This document shows, piece after piece, positions 1 through 14,040 of a DNA stretch of 64,000 bases (position 1 is the stretch's first letter; each line of letters opens with the position of its first letter). A program made the translations under genes and the position numbers. The stretch is from contig VWYX01000258.1 in NCBI GenBank assembly GCA_013396525.1, positions 620,001 to 684,000 of the forward strand, given 5' to 3'. This DNA is from Chaetorhynchus papuensis. Its lineage: Eukaryota > Chordata > Aves > Passeriformes > Rhipiduridae. The notes beneath the pieces are model-generated. The model was not told the DNA's origin and ran no database searches. It worked only from the letters and a program-made list of their open reading frames with translations.

Positions 1-3000
1 CTAAGGACAAGGAATTGGAGAGTATGAGTCAGTCTCAAGAAATGAAATAAAAACAGCCCAGCTTTTAGTGACTTTTTCTTGTTCTTACCTTCTGCAGCAG
101 AGCAGGCCATCCAGTACATGTAGCAGAAATCTGGCTGCCTGACAGGTTTTAAAATAGGAGTGAAGGTGCACTTGTGGATAGCTTGGCTTTCTGGTTTGTG
201 ACAAGGTACAGTGACCAAGAAAAGTGGACTTGAATGTGGGGCATCATGGTGTTGTGGATACCCCATCTCCCGCTGCTTACAGTCAACTACAACATCGGTG
301 CGCTCTGCAGCTATGGGTGGAATATTTTCAAAGCTCTCTGTAGTGAAAACACACATTGCATGTCCTTTTGGATGCTCAAGCCTCTTCTTTATACCTCTGC
401 TTTCCAGTCTGCAGTACAGAGGTGCTGTGAGGATGAAGCAATGGATACTTATAACTCCTTTCTTGGTACAGAAACAGCACGTGTTGTCCGTGACTTATCA
501 CTTTGGCATATCATTTTGCCACGTACTTGCCTTGCTCTCTGTCCAACATCACAGTTTCAAATATTCTGGCAAAATACTTTTAATAAGGAAACATATTTTC
601 CTGCTTAATAGTTCAGTGAGAATTATCTGGAATATTAATGAGCTTTCTACTGTGTCTAAATGGTATTGTTCACTTCTGCTTAAATAAAGCTCAGGCTAAC
701 AAAGGATCAGCTGTTTGAGCCAGGGGTTCATTTAACATCATCATTTGCATTTCGTTTAAAATCAAGAGTATTCACAAGGTCAGTGTCTCCAAGGATACTT
801 TGACAGACATAATTCTGTGTTGTTTACATTGGTGAAGAAAACAAAAAAGGCAACACAACGTATTTTTTGGTCACACTCTCCAGTGCCTGTGAAGTCTTTC
901 AGTGATCAAACCTGGTAACTTTCAGAACTACCCTGGAGCATCCTAGGTCAGAGTTTACAAGGCAGAAAGATTAGTTACCCAGCTCAAGTTTCATTGTCCC
1001 CTGTTCCTGAGATTTCATTTCAGAAGGAGAGGATTTGGGGTGTACTTTTGCCCATATTTTAAACTTTTTTTTTTCATTTTTGGTTTTCACCAGTAATTTA
1101 TGTGTCTTCTGTCTTTTTATATCATGTTTTGTCCCTGCTCCAAATAGTCCGTTTGGTGAGCACAAAGACATTTAAAGGGTTTCAACCAAGGTAAAAATGT
1201 GTGTAGAACTGATGGAAGAACATAAGATGAGAAAATGGGAAAGGCTTACCTGGAAGTATACATATAATTTTTTTAAATTGTTAAAGATCCAACCCCCCCC
1301 ACGCCCCGAGATTCATTTGACTGTATCACAATCTCAGTTTTCATTTAAAAATAACTCCCTCTGAAGAGATACTGATGCCCCTACTGGTGCCTGCAGGTAC
1401 AATGTGAAACAATACCTGTGAGCAATGCTGATGTGCATCATGAAGTTCAACCGTGTTCAGTTGCTTCAGGGCTCCCTGACAACTTTATCAAATGACCCTG
1501 TGCACCAGGATGAGAAAAATATGAAGACCGTATTAAACCCTCCAAAACCTTGCCTTTTGCAGGAGTGATATCTTTGCCTCTGTCAGCCTACGAGGGGCAA
1601 ATGGGAATGAACCACAGGATGGGTGTGAGAAGCCAGGACCATGCAATTTTCATGTCATGCTGTGCCTTGGGCAGAAGCTTCCAGTCATCTGACCCTGTCC
1701 TCAGCATCTGTTTCCCCGAATTGCAAATAGTTCCATTACCATCATGCTGTTTTATGTCCTGCAAATGCAAATTTGCCCTATGACAGAGCAAGTCCTGTGT
1801 CTGATGGAGATTTCGCCATCCTGTATTGTGTGTGTGCAGGTCCTGCGTAAGACTAAGAAAAACCTTCTGATGTGTACTACTGATTGTTTACATATGTTAT
1901 CAGAGGGAAAAAAAAACAGGAAAGGAAAGCTGGCAGCTTATGCTGCCAAGAGACCTGGCAGTGGCTATAATCACATTTAGATCATTTCCAGTCAATAGGC
2001 TTTGTTTTCATTTTTAAAAAAACCCTTCCTAGAAAGTTACTGCACTGTTCTTTTTACTCTGTTACAGTCAGTCCAGAGGAATACTGCAATGGCTCCTGTC
2101 CTTACAACCAAAGCAGGCAACATCAGGAGATGTTTCAAGAGAGAAGGTGGAAGGTGTGGTAAGATACTGTGCTTTATGCAAGTTCAAAATGTGTAACGCT
2201 ACTTGGAGCTGTGATTATGGTTCTGTGTGACAAAGGTCTTTTAGTGATAGTGAAGTCGGGGACTTGTGGTGCAAATAGAAATTGATGCCAAAAGAAGATA
2301 AAGTTTGGAACCTGGGCATATTTCTCATCTTCAGGTCAATATCCATGATGGAGCTAAAAAATATGAGCACTGGAGGACTGGGACTCGAGCTGCCTGAGTC
2401 TAGGAATTGCCTGTAGTAGGGAGAATGGTTCCTTAGCCAGCTAAGCCAGAAGAGCTCACGGCTTGTCTGAAACAGAATACTAGAGGGAATAGATGCCAAA
2501 GCAAGTTTAGTCAGTGTCTGACTAAGTTAGTGTGTTAAAATCTGTCCTCTTTCAACTGTTCTGCACCCATTCACATGTACATGTGATACTGAAAATTGTG
2601 TTAGGGTGAAATAAATGTTGCAAACTTAAATCACCATCTCAAGTACTACAATTCCAGCTAGTCCAGGCCCAAGGCTTGGGAGTCCTTTACTATTAATACA
2701 AAACTGTTCTCATAGGGTTAAGCATTTGGGGACTGAAGACTGCAGGTTTTGAAAATGCTACCTTATTTTACAATAATGGCCTTAATATTATCTCTGCCTG
2801 AAGAGATACAACATAAGCAAAAACAAAATGTACACTTTGATATTAGGCCTTCTATTAGCATCATCCAGAGAGAAAAATAGGAAGTTCAAATAAAAGCAGT
2901 CACAGAGATAAGTATGAGTTCCCTGTGAGAAGATGCAGTGTTACTGGCATCAGCATTTCTTCTGACATCTTAGTCATCAGAAGCACAAAGATGGCAAGGA

Positions 3001-5697
3001 ATGCTACAGAGGAAGTAGGGCAATGATAAAATCACTTCACATCCAGCATCAGATTACAGGTGTAAAACCAAAACAGAAGGATTATTTTCTGTACACATGT
3101 AGAAAAGTGACAAAAGCTACCTGCTTTTGACATCTAAATGAGACACACTGAGGACTGGAGTTAGCACCCTAGTTTTACTAGGTTTTACTTTCCCTTCCCT
3201 GGAGAAGGGAAGACCAAATAGCACCTATCAGATGCTGAAGTAGCCAACAGGTTACAGCATATACTCCTTCCCTCTGCCCTCCATGGTCACTTGGAAATCA
3301 CATGTCATAGGGTCATGTCAGAGGTTCTGGCTGTTAGGTCACATGCTGCAATACAAAAATGCAAGGCATAAGAAGTTGTCAGTGACACAAGGAAAAACAA
3401 AGTAATACTTGTAGGCTGAGATATCAAAGGAAAACCACAGCTGAAAAGGAAAAACAAATGCTGTGCAGTCAGAACTTGGTGGAAGCTATCATCTTCTACT
3501 GTGTTTTCCATGTGAGAGGGACAAAGATGTTTTCTCCTAAAGGCTGGCAAATGTCTGTGGGACAGACATTGGTGTGCAGAAATTTCATATTCCAGAGCAA
3601 CAGAAGTGGAAAAGAAAACAACCTTGAAATAAATGGACTTTGATGTCCAAATCTCCATCCAAAAAACCTAATCCTGGTCTGAGCTACTTCAGATAGCAGC
3701 AGTCATTGGTGCCAGACTCCCAAGCATACCCCTATCTGTGATCTTTTTACAGGTTTGGGAGTAGGGTGAAAGGTTGTACGAGCTAATTCTGGTTGAGGTT
3801 ACCCTCGTTCCCCAAAGCAGGCTGACTCAGAATATTTTTGAGTTTAGCTCTTCTGAAAGAACTGTCTGACTTCTTTCTAGGAGAAGAGTGAAAGTGGACC
3901 AACACTGTTAATCATTTTACAGAAAAACCATCATCCACCTTGACTTCACACTCACAACTCCTGCAAAAGTCAGATAGACTGTGGCTCAGAGCCAGCACGT
4001 GGTAGTGGCAGCAAGAACTTCTTTCCACTAGTTTCTTTAATTCACCATTTCACTTACAGATCTGAAAAGAGATGAATCAAAACTAATTGCTTGCTTAAGA
4101 AGTAATACTGACTTACTCATTAAACTTTGTTGTGGCACTGGGCGCAGGCACTTGAATGGCCTGGAAAATATGAAAAGAACTGGCTGGAGAACAAAAACAG
4201 AGCTGATACATGGCAATGGCAGAAACAGAAGTAGAAGCTATATAATAAAGTCAAATTCCTGTTGAATGCCTCTTTGTCTTGCTTTAAAGAAATACAGAGA
4301 AGCACTCACGATGTACAGATAACTAGGCAGCGTTTCTCCTTGCAGAGCTCAAGGAAAGAAGGAAATGCTTCAAGGGTTAGTTCCTGTCTATATGGAATAT
4401 TGCTGGACTGAAAGCAGTCAGCTGGAGTTCATCCTGATAGTCCCCCAAACCATTTTATCACAAAAATGTACTGTATCAGTAAGAAGCAGTCACAGTATTT
4501 TCCCACCACTTTCATGCTTTATAGGCACATGGGGGAAGGGGAAGAGTGTGGGGTTCATGCTGCATGTGAATGATGAGCTTGGTCCATGTTTAAAAAATGT
4601 TTTTTGTGGAAAGAGAAAAAAAATAACGATTTGCATGTGAACTTCAGCTTTCCTCCTGCCTATTGATTATTTGTTCTATTTGTTAGGGCAATGTTGCTTG
4701 CATAGCTGTTCATATATTGCACCAAAGGAATAAAGATGAGTCAATAAATGGATGGATGGTACATTCTGCAATGTCTTTGCATCTGCTTCCACTGCTACAT
4801 TACCAGCTGGGGAGAGACTTTAGAAGCATGAGTCCTTCTTCACAGGCTGATTGTTGGCTTGGTGAAGACAGAATTTACAAAGGTAGGAAATTCGAAGCAG
4901 CGGACTATTATACCTTCAGAGAAACTTACATTGGCTACTTTCAGAGATAAGGGTATTGATTTGGCCTTCAAGCAAGATCCACAAGAATGCAGTTTTAACG
5001 TCTTCTTTCTTATTCTGCCAGTCTGGGTCTTAAATTGAATCACTGTATTTCAGTGCGATGTTTTGTAATGTTTTTGATACACATATTTTATTGTCTCAGT
5101 GTAAGGATACAACTGTATCATCTTAAAAAAGTAGACACTTTGTGCTTCAGCTTACTTTGCAGTTTAGTTTTAGGAGTACAAGCACTCTCAGTTTGTATTC
5201 AGTTCCCACGATGGACTGCTTTACTTGTGTCCTTTGAGCAGTGACATGGAAAAAGAATTAATTATAGTTGTAGTAAAGTCAAAGGCAAAATGACCCATTG
5301 AGGTTTCCGGTTCAGGCAAGTTCTTAGACTGTTGTCCTTCTATTAGTTCACTTCCAGCTGACACATGATAATATAAATAGTTGTTAATGTGTGATGACCC
5401 AGTTATTAGAAAGAAAATCTCAGTCTTGGCCATGCAAGGTAAGTAAGATGAGTAGGAAGAGTTTTTATCTTATTTGGTAGCATTAAAAGTCATAGGATTG
5501 ATGGCATCACAGCAAATTATTTTCTGGCGTTTTAGAGACACATTTACTAAATCTGTGAAATTATGATACAGTCTGAAGCATTTATATTTTCCTCTTACAT
5601 AATATGTCCCTATGGCCAGGATGGAAGAATTGATTCAGAGCTCAGCTAGTCAGTTTTTTAAAAAAGAAAGTAAGAAAACTTTTCTATAATTTTTTTC
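1..5697. other. Unassigned non-coding stretch, left end
   Basis: I see no gene, RNA gene or recognisable transposon here. The open frames are short (158 codons at most, at 211-687 on +), overlap each other on both strands, and show no domain I know. The DNA is AT-rich with scattered short A and T runs, plus a C8 tract near 1293-1300. A consensus-like splice donor (AAG|GTAAGT) occurs near 5438, but no convincing exon is attached. This could be intergenic or intronic sequence; the sequence alone does not decide. Confidence 0.5.
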
Positions 5698-6229
5698 TAC
5701 TCTACTCTTGTGAAACCTGATCTGGAGTACTTCATCCAGCTCTGGGGCCTTAACACAAGGACATGGTCCTGTTGGAGCAAGCCCAGAGGAGGCCATGAAT
5801 ATGATCAGAGGTCTGGAGCACCTCTCCTATGAAGACAGGCTGAGGGAGAGCTGGGGTTGTTCAGCCTGGAGAAGAGAAGGCTCTGGAGACGCCTCATAGC
5901 ACCTTCCAGTACTTAAGAAGGCTTAAAAGAAGTCTGGAGAGGGCATGTTGTGGTAGGTCAAAGGGTAATGCCTTTATACTTAAAGAGGTAGGTTTAGACT
6001 GGATATCAGGAAGAAATTTGATACCATGAGAGTAGTGAGTGAGCACTGGACCAGGTTACCCAGAGGAGTTATGGATGCCCCATCCCTGGAAGTGTTCAAG
6101 GCCAGGATGGATAGGGCTTTGACAAACCGTGGTGTAGGGGAAGGTGTCCATGCCCATGGCACAGGGGTTGGAACTTTATTATTTTTAAGGTCCCTTCCAA
6201 CTCAAACCATTCGGTGTTTCTTTGAAATC
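5698..6229 (+). mobile_element. CR1 LINE, 5'-truncated copy (copy 1)
   Basis: This is a decayed, 5'-truncated chicken-repeat-1 (CR1) retrotransposon in sense orientation. The first codons read YSTLVKPDLEYFIQLWG, the conserved block near the C-terminus of CR1 ORF2 (endonuclease/reverse transcriptase). Further on, in another frame, NMIRGLEHLSYEDRLRE is readable from about 5798, and from 6026 the stretch RVVSEHWTRLPRGVMDAPS continues into LEVFKARMDRAL. Changes of frame and stops between these blocks show that the copy is dead. The 3' end has the typical run of CR1 bases around 6187-6205, followed by a degenerate version of the short CR1 tail repeat. CR1 copies are usually truncated at the 5' end, as here. 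The identification is secure; the subfamily is not determined. Confidence 0.93.
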
Positions 6230-9200
6230 TGTCAGACCTGAAGTGCTCTTTCCTGGTCTTGGAGGGTGGCAGAGGCATTCCTGTGAGGTTTCTGTCTAGG
6301 AGTCTGTGGTCCTAGAGCCCACAGTTCCAGGACAGCCCACTGCCCAAGCCATCCGTGGGGCCAGGGGTTATTTGGGATCCTACTCCAGCCAAGGCCAAGG
6401 AAGCCTTGAAATCTCTGACTTTTATTTCGGCCTCCATCTTTATAGCAGTCAGCTTGCAACCCCAGCTCAAGCCAAAATTTCCTGCCTGCCAGGTGTCCTA
6501 CCAAATAGGGGGCTGCATTGCTAATTCAGGTTGACCTGGGCTGAGGGTCCCAGGGTTTCCAGGCTCCCAGTCCATGGGGCTTTAAGGATTATACCACCAT
6601 CTCAAGATACACCTCAATCCAGTTTTAGAAGGCTCCTAAGGTGACGTTTGCCTGAACATCTAGCTTCGCCTTGGTTTCAGTGCTGGTTTATCTACCTTCT
6701 GCAGTTAGCAGTGTATAGGTTTAGATGATTCTGGGGTGCTATGGTTACCAAACAAGGAAGCCTCTGCAGCCATTGTGCTGGGTCAGATGAGTAGGAAAAA
6801 TAGAGCACAGCATCACTGCTACCGTATCTCTCTGCAGGGCTTCTGAAAAGAATTATAAATAGCTTCCCGCTTTACCAGGAAACTTCCTGTTACTTATATA
6901 GTCCTCTCTGTCCCCTAAGGCAAAGTGTTAAATGAAATGTATTTAAATGAAATGAAGTATGTCAAGTATTATACCTCCATGAAGTTGAACAAATTCTCAT
7001 TTCCACTGCTTCATTCTTATGGGTTCTTCATTCTTATATTCACTAAGAGTGGCATGAAGAGAAAACCAAAATGAGGAAGTTTTCAAATGACTGTTTTCTT
7101 CTAGAAATTCTTGCTTTTATATTATAATGAATTTTGGAGTAGGGGAAGGGGGAGAGTCTCTTCTGTAGTGTACCTTCATCACGCTGCTTGTGCTTTCAGC
7201 TGTCTATTTTGCCTCCAGCTAAGCGCTCAGGAATAGGGCCTTTAACCTTGCAGATATTTGAAGCTTCAAGGCTTTCAACAAGACATGGTGGAGTATTATT
7301 GCTTTTGACTGTTAAGGTAGAAAAGAACAGTGTGGTGTGGCAGAATGGTATTTGGCACTGTGAAACAGTGGGGCTGAAAATTAGGAGACTTATTATATTA
7401 AAAAATGTTATTTTTTAATTTTTAGGTTTTTTGGCAAGTGTGTCCATCCCTGTATTAGAGAGTGTTTGGAGTAGCAGGACGGAAAGTTTAGTGTAGGTTC
7501 TATTGCTGCAAACTATTTTTCCTGGTACCAACTGCATCTGAATGTGCAAAGATAGAAGCATGGGAATGGGAAATCTGGCTCCACGTGCAAACTGTTATTT
7601 TACTGGTGCAGATCCAAGGAATCCAGAACTCCAGAAAACAGCAACTAGCAGGTATCTGTGCTGTGGCTTTTATTTGGGAAGTAAAGGTATGAACAGAAAC
7701 CAAGATATTTTTCTTGGTCTGTATTACCACTATAAGAGATTTGCTCACTGGGAACGGTTGTGTACAGGTTCTTACCAATTTAAGTGATAAACAAGAAGAA
7801 GAGTATCAGAAGTCTTGCACAAGCATGTGTTTCCTTCTAAACTGTGTCCTTTCTCCTCTTCCTTGGCAGCAGTAGATGGAACAAATCTTTCCAACTTACC
7901 GAGGTACAGTGGGTTTTTCTGCTGAACGTTTTTGTTGCCCCTCCCCAGCTGTTTTGGCTTTTGAGGTAAGAGTGGTTTAATTTTTCAGATCTGTTAGGAT
8001 TTGGCCTGCATGTTTTGTTTTCCTTTTCCTGTGTTATTGCAGAGTGTTCCCTTCTTGCTTACTTATTGATTGGCAGCCAGATAATGACACTCAAGAAGAC
8101 TTTTTTGCCATGTTTTTTTAGGAATGTTTTTTCCATGGTAGGAAAACCAAAGGCAGTGAAATTGAGTTTAAAAGTTTAGCATTCACAAGCATTGGTTTTG
8201 TTCAGAATAACTTTCAATTTTCTCGCTTCAAAATACAAACAGCCAGAACTGTTTTAACAACAGTGGTGTCATAACTAGTCCCAGATTTGTTCATTTATGT
8301 CCAGCCTGCTTTTAATTGTCTGAGAGTTATAAAAGTAAATTCAAAAGTTTTGAATTAGCAGTGTTTAAAAGTCTGTGCAAATCTGGAACTCATAATGCTT
8401 GTACTGAATGTTTGTTCTAGAAAGTTAAGGCCATGTCAAAACATATTCATTTGTGGCCATTGCAACCTTGATTTTGGCCTGAATTGACTTTGTACAGAAC
8501 TGAAGAAGTTATGTATGATGTTAAGAGAGAAAGCAAGCCCAGAACTCAAGAGGATGGACAATGCTAGATGTGATCAGGGAAATAGAGATGCCTGATAATG
8601 TAAGAGTGGTGAGGAAACTGTAACCATATTGCTATAAAACAATACATAAACAAAGGCACCAAACGGATGGGGTTACTGTACTTTTGAGAATTGTGCATGA
8701 AGAAAGTATTGCTAATTTGGGTTGCACAAGGGCTGGAAAAAAACCCATGTGAATTTGTGCAGCCACCTGCCTGAAGTCAAATGAAAGTTATTTTGCAGCT
8801 AGGCAGACAGAAGGAATGATAACTAAGAGTATTAAAATGAAGCAATTCAGCTTTCCTATTACAGCTACAGATATAAGGCATAAAGTGAAAGAATAATCAG
8901 GGAGAATTTGAACCTAGCAATCATTAGATCAATAAAAAAGAATTTGTTTAGGACAACTGGGAACGTAAGAATGTTAAAGCAAGCACAAAAGTGATGTTTT
9001 GGCCAGGAATGTCTGGAAAGGGAAAATAATTTTTTTTCTAATGTCAGCATAAAACTTTGTCTAAATGTCAGCAGCAAGAAGAAAATGTGAAATCATCAGC
9101 AAAAAGAAACATTTATCATTCCTGAACTTCCATGTCACCTATGGTAACTTCTGGGAACAAGTTTTTCTGCAGGGAGTAGTATGAATATTTACTGGCAATA

Positions 9201-12200
9201 GATTTCAAATATTTTTAAACATCTCCCTGAATACAAAATATATCATTGGATGTCCACTCCAGAATGACCTTCTGTATTTGAGAGAAGAAAAAGTGTGAAC
9301 AATACACCTACTTTTAAGCAAGATCCGGAAAGATTTTCAAAAAAGCAACGACTGAGGAGGGTGGGGTTTTCTAGTTTTGCTGTATAGACATAGTTGAACC
9401 TAAAATGCTGAAAAAACAAACCCAATGCAGTTTTTTAAGTCACAGTGACAATCATCACAGTGAAACATTTATGTAGGGTTTAAGAAAGTGAATAAAGAAC
9501 AGGTAGACAAACTCACAATAGGCTTTTAGCAGATAAACATGAAATTCCTCCCCTGGTGAGTGTAGTGATGCTCTGGTAAGTACCCCGTCCAGCACTGCTT
9601 CCCCGGCCCCACAGCTCCAAGTGGCTTATAGCACCTTGCACATGCATAAGGGCTGCAAAATGACAGCAGCAACTCATCTCCTTCAAGCATGCAAAACTTT
9701 CAGATGAGGCCCCCACAGTGCAAACCACTCAGTCTGCAAGGCAGCTTAAGCAGCTCCAGCAAAAGGCTGAGTGCCCCCTATCAGCCCACCTGGCTGTAAG
9801 AGTCCCTCCTGCTGAGAAATGCCCCTTCTGACCAGTCCAGAGAGGGAGCTTGTGCTCCACTCTGTCCCTTCCCCTCGGAAAGCTTGGTGGTGGTGCTGTA
9901 TCCGTGGTGCTGCTGGGGGCTTTTCGTGGTTCTACACCCTACTCTGTATTTGCAAGATCGGGCTGACTTCTGGGCTGAGGTTGATGGAAAGCTCGTATGA
10001 TGTTGGACAGAGGTCTGGCTCTGCTGACAGGATGGAGGAGAAAGAGGTCTTATCTTTGCTTGCTCTAAACCCAAAACAAGTTACTCCTAATAAAGAAAAG
10101 ATGATTGGCCTGCAGGTAAAGACTAGGGGTAAGTAGGTATTTTTCTGCTTACCAAGGTCTGAGTGGAATGCTCATTTTGGAGCTACACAAAAATAGTTAG
10201 GTTGAAAAAGGTGTTTCTTTGAGAAAATGTTTGAGGTTTTTTGTAAATTGTGACATTAGCTGCCTGAACTGTATATCCTATCACAGAGTCTGTGCTGGAA
10301 TTGTGATGAAACCCAAAACCATGACCACAATAAGGCACAATGTCTGGAAGAACTAGACCTATCTTCTCAGAGTGTTTGTCAGTAAATAGCATGAATTCAT
10401 ATTTTTTCTGCATAGAAGAAGACCTGGAGGACTCTCGGAATACCTAAAAATGACAATAGCCTTTTTGTATTTTTGTACCAAATTCCCACTCTCTAATAAG
10501 CTCAGTTTTTCATCTTAACAACCTAATTACTAGAAACTGGATTACATCCACCATGATCTTTTTTAGGGAGACTACTTTAAAAAAATCTAAGTGAAACTAA
10601 TGCAATTTGCATCAGTTTTGTCATGATCAGAGCCATGCCTGTTTACAAAACCAGGAGTTTTAAGTTTTAAGAAGACAGTAAGAAAATGACACGAAAGGGG
10701 ATTTAAGCCTCTGCTCTCTGTTGTGCCACAAGATAAAGTATGTGGAGACACAAAAAGGAACTGTAGAGTGCTTTAGAGACTGTCTCAGGCTACTGAAATG
10801 GTAGAAGTGGGGAGATAGCCGCTCTAGCTCCACCCAATGCAATGAATAACCTGAATTCTTGGCAAATAGACACATGTGGTGTTTTTTAGGAGTTAACACT
10901 GGAAATTATAATCAGCTCCAACCACTTCACCCTCAAGCTAGGAAACCAAAAATCCTAAAGGAAAAAGCAAAGCAGCAGCCTCAGAGTATCATATAAGCCT
11001 GTTAAAAATCAGCCTACGCTATGTCTCCAGGAATTTAAAGATTATGAAAAGAAACAAATTTTGCTATTCAGTATCTAAGCAAGAGACTTCACCATTACCT
11101 AATGGCCGGCCAAAGCTAGATAGCAGTATGCAGTAATATTTAAATAACACCTTGACACTGCTATTAGAAAACACATTATTACTGAAAACTTTGAAATATG
11201 AAGTTGTCGTTTGCTGAGGTTCCTGAAGTTTTGTTGAAAACTTGGCATTTTCCCTTATGGCCTACCTGTCTGTCTATTATCTAAAGATCTTATAGGGTGT
11301 CTCACAAAATAAAGCCCAGATTCTGGAATATAACCCTTTACTGGAGTAATGAAAATAATTTCTTAAGAGAGATAAACATTTGCATTTCTGTTCTGGGTTT
11401 GTGTAGTTCTGGACATATTATTATCATGGAAAATTCAGGAATATTTGACAGGTTCTGTTAAAGAAACATCTTAAGGAAAAGGTTAAATAAATCCCATGCC
11501 TACGCAATGTTTCAATGGATTTATAATTGTAAAACTCACATTCATGGAATTTTGAACCCAACACAGTTTTTATTTTGATGGATTGGAAGACCAGACATTT
11601 TATCAACAAACAGGAGAACTTAAAAATTTCTTTTAATCATACTGCATAATTATTTTCCTTAGTCTCAAACTAAATTTCAGTGATGCAGAAAAATCCAAAG
11701 TACTGTTTTTTAGTATAATATTTGTAAAGTACCTTTTTGTGTATATATATCCCACACATACAGACATGTGCATGCACTCACGTTCTCCTTGCTTTCGTTT
11801 CACCCTTAGGTTCTATATAAAAACTGCAGAGGTTCTTTGGATAGTTTCTGATAGCTCAGAATACCCACTGAGACTGAAAGCAAGCCAGAGTTTCTGGAAA
11901 CCTAAATCCTCTCATTTTAATAGTTTTGCAAATCCTTGGCATTTTGCTTTGAACTTTAACCAAGAAAAGTTAGATCTTATAAACAATAGCATTTGTTGAT
12001 TGGATGAAGGACTAGATCAATATTGATTTTGGCAACTTGTTTTGGCTGGGTTTGCATGAAGAAATATGCTGGTTGTGGTGTTAAAAAGTTATGTCAGTTC
12101 CTCAACATGTGCCTCTTTTTCTTGGAGCATTGCCTGAAAAATAGTTTCCAAAGTTACTTCCAGAAGTTAACCTAGAGGCTATCTATTATTGTGAGCTAAC

Positions 12201-12710
12201 AACAGCCTTCTGCTGAGCTATCAGCATGTATGAAATAAAACCATTCAAGAAGGCAGATTAAACACACATAAAAAAATGGATTTCTGTTTCACAGAAGTAC
12301 TGAAGGGTAGGTCCCCATTTTTATTTCCAATGAATCTGATTTTCACTATTCTTACAATTTAAAAGGAGCTCTAAAGTAAATATGTAGGGTAATAGCAACA
12401 AGATTTTAGGCACTCTGAGAATTACCTAGTTGACACACAGCAAGGTAAGAGCCATATGATGTACGTGAATCAGTTCTGATTCAAGGGCAGTACTAGGAAT
12501 GAACAAAAATGTATCTGTTAGAGAAAATGTGCTATTTTCATTTCAAAGTTTCCACTGAGGCAGAGTCCACTGCAAACTGATAAATTGCTACAATTATCAT
12601 CACTACTAAAATTTTTTGTTTGGTTTTGAATTCATTTTTTCTAGTTTCAGCTTCCAAGTCTTTGAGCTTCTGATACGAGTGCTACAGGAAAGAGTTGTGT
12701 TGAAAGTGAC
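6230..12710. other. Unassigned non-coding stretch
   Basis: No gene is recognised. GC-richer patches occur at about 6235-6600 and 9540-10130; the second holds a 105-codon frame on + (9819-10136) and a 97-codon frame on - (9781-10074) that overlap and match nothing I know. Near 11314-11350 a short stretch (CCCAGATTCTGG, then CTGGAGTAATG) resembles part of an old palindromic amniote repeat; this is only a memory-based resemblance. The rest is AT-rich sequence without visible structure. Confidence 0.5.
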
Positions 12711-12746
12711 TATCTATTTATACATCTATCCATCTACCTACCGATC
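12711..12746. repeat. Degenerate TCTA/ATCT-type tetranucleotide microsatellite
   Basis: About 36 bases built from interrupted variants of TATC, CATC and TACC units. It is short and impure, so it probably has low mutability now. No gene lies next to it. Confidence 0.6.
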
Positions 12747-13704
12747 TTCCATTTCCTGTAGATGCTGTTAGTTCACATATCTTTCTCCTCTCATGGTGCT
12801 TAGCCCTCTGATGTATTTCCAGAAAGCAATCATATCACATCCAAGACTTTTTTTTTGCTATGATAAACAAGACAAGCTCCTTCATGCCTGCTCTACCAGA
12901 GCAATTTTCTCCATTTCATCCAGGTGCCTGCTTTACTCATGCACAAGTTTGAATTCTCAAACATGAGTGAACAAATTTTCCAAATAGTATCTTACCAATA
13001 TTCTTGACAGATAGCACTAATATTTTCCCAATTTTAAGAAAAACTTTCCTCACCTGATTCATTCTGAGATTACTTGTCCCTTTTTGCATTCAGGTCACTT
13101 TGTTCCTCTGACTGCATCCTGGGGCTGACCAGCCTTTTCATTTGTGGGGTTTTTTACTGTGCCCTCGTGAGGAATGCCACTTTACAACAGAAATTTATGT
13201 TCTTTGACCCAGAGGATGGAATTCATCTCCTCTGTGTTTAGGGACTTTCAGAAAGTGATTTAATCTGTCCTGAGAGGAGTCCAAGACAGGTGGGATAAAT
13301 GAGCAGTAAAAAGCTTCCATTTCTATATGTTGAATACAAATGCCTTGAGAACTGCTATAGTGGTTAGTATTTCATCAACAGATTATGTGAATACAGTGTT
13401 GTATTCCCTATCCCCTAAAAAAGAACAATACCACTTATTGAACATTTCTAGATTTTCTGCATTATTTAATTATTTCTCATTTTCATCTAATAATGACTCA
13501 ATACATAGTTTGTGATTGGTAGTGGTGATAGTCTGGTCATTACTTTTGGCTCTTGATTTTATATATATTAAAAATTATAATTAATGTATCTGTGTTGTCT
13601 AGGAATCATCCCTTATTCCTCCCTCCCCAGAACCAAGGATATTTTCTTAATTTTTAACATCCAAATTAATTATTTCTTAAGGTAATACAAAGGACACAAA
13701 ACTT
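12747..13704. other. Unassigned AT-rich stretch
   Basis: No gene, RNA or transposon is recognised. The only open frame of note is 62 codons (13327-13515 on +), without recognisable features. The right part, around 13560-13690, is especially AT-rich. Confidence 0.5.
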
Positions 13705-14040
13705 TACTCTGCTTTGACATACATTAGGATAAGCAAAGTAAAATGATGCATCACTAGACCTGCTGTTAATGAGTTGCTTTAAGGATTCTGTGATGGCATT
13801 TTCCTGTAAGTTCCTTCATTACTCCAGAAATCCTTTATAGTGTACACTCTGTTAAATTTACTTGCAGAAATCCTTTATAGTGTATACTGCTTTGACATAC
13901 ATTCGTATAAGCAAATTAAAATGATGCATCACTAGACCTGCTGTTAATGAGTTGCTTTAAGGATTCTGTGATAGCCTTTTCCTGTAAGTTCCTTCATTAT
14001 TCCAGAAATCCTTTATGGTGTATACTCTGTTAAATGTATC
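13705..14040 (+). repeat. Tandem duplication, two copies of a 178-bp unit
   Basis: Two direct copies lie head to tail, at about 13705-13882 and 13883-14040. The offset is exactly 178 bases at several anchors: GCTTTGACATACATT at 13711 and 13889, CCTGTAAGTTCCTTCATT at 13803 and 13981, and CAGAAATCCTTTAT at 13825 and 14003. The copies differ by only scattered substitutions (for example GTGATGGCA against GTGATAGCC), so the duplication is fairly young. A third short echo, CAGAAATCCTTTATAGTGTA at 13865, lies at the end of copy one and probably marks where the duplication junction formed. No gene is involved. Confidence 0.93.

Noticed and set aside
211..687. 158-codon frame near the left end as a gene
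   Set aside because: It has a second long frame over the same bases, a hydrophobic low-complexity appearance and no recognised domain; best taken as chance.
6026..6241. 71-codon frame as a host gene
   Set aside because: Its protein is the C-terminal remnant of CR1 ORF2.
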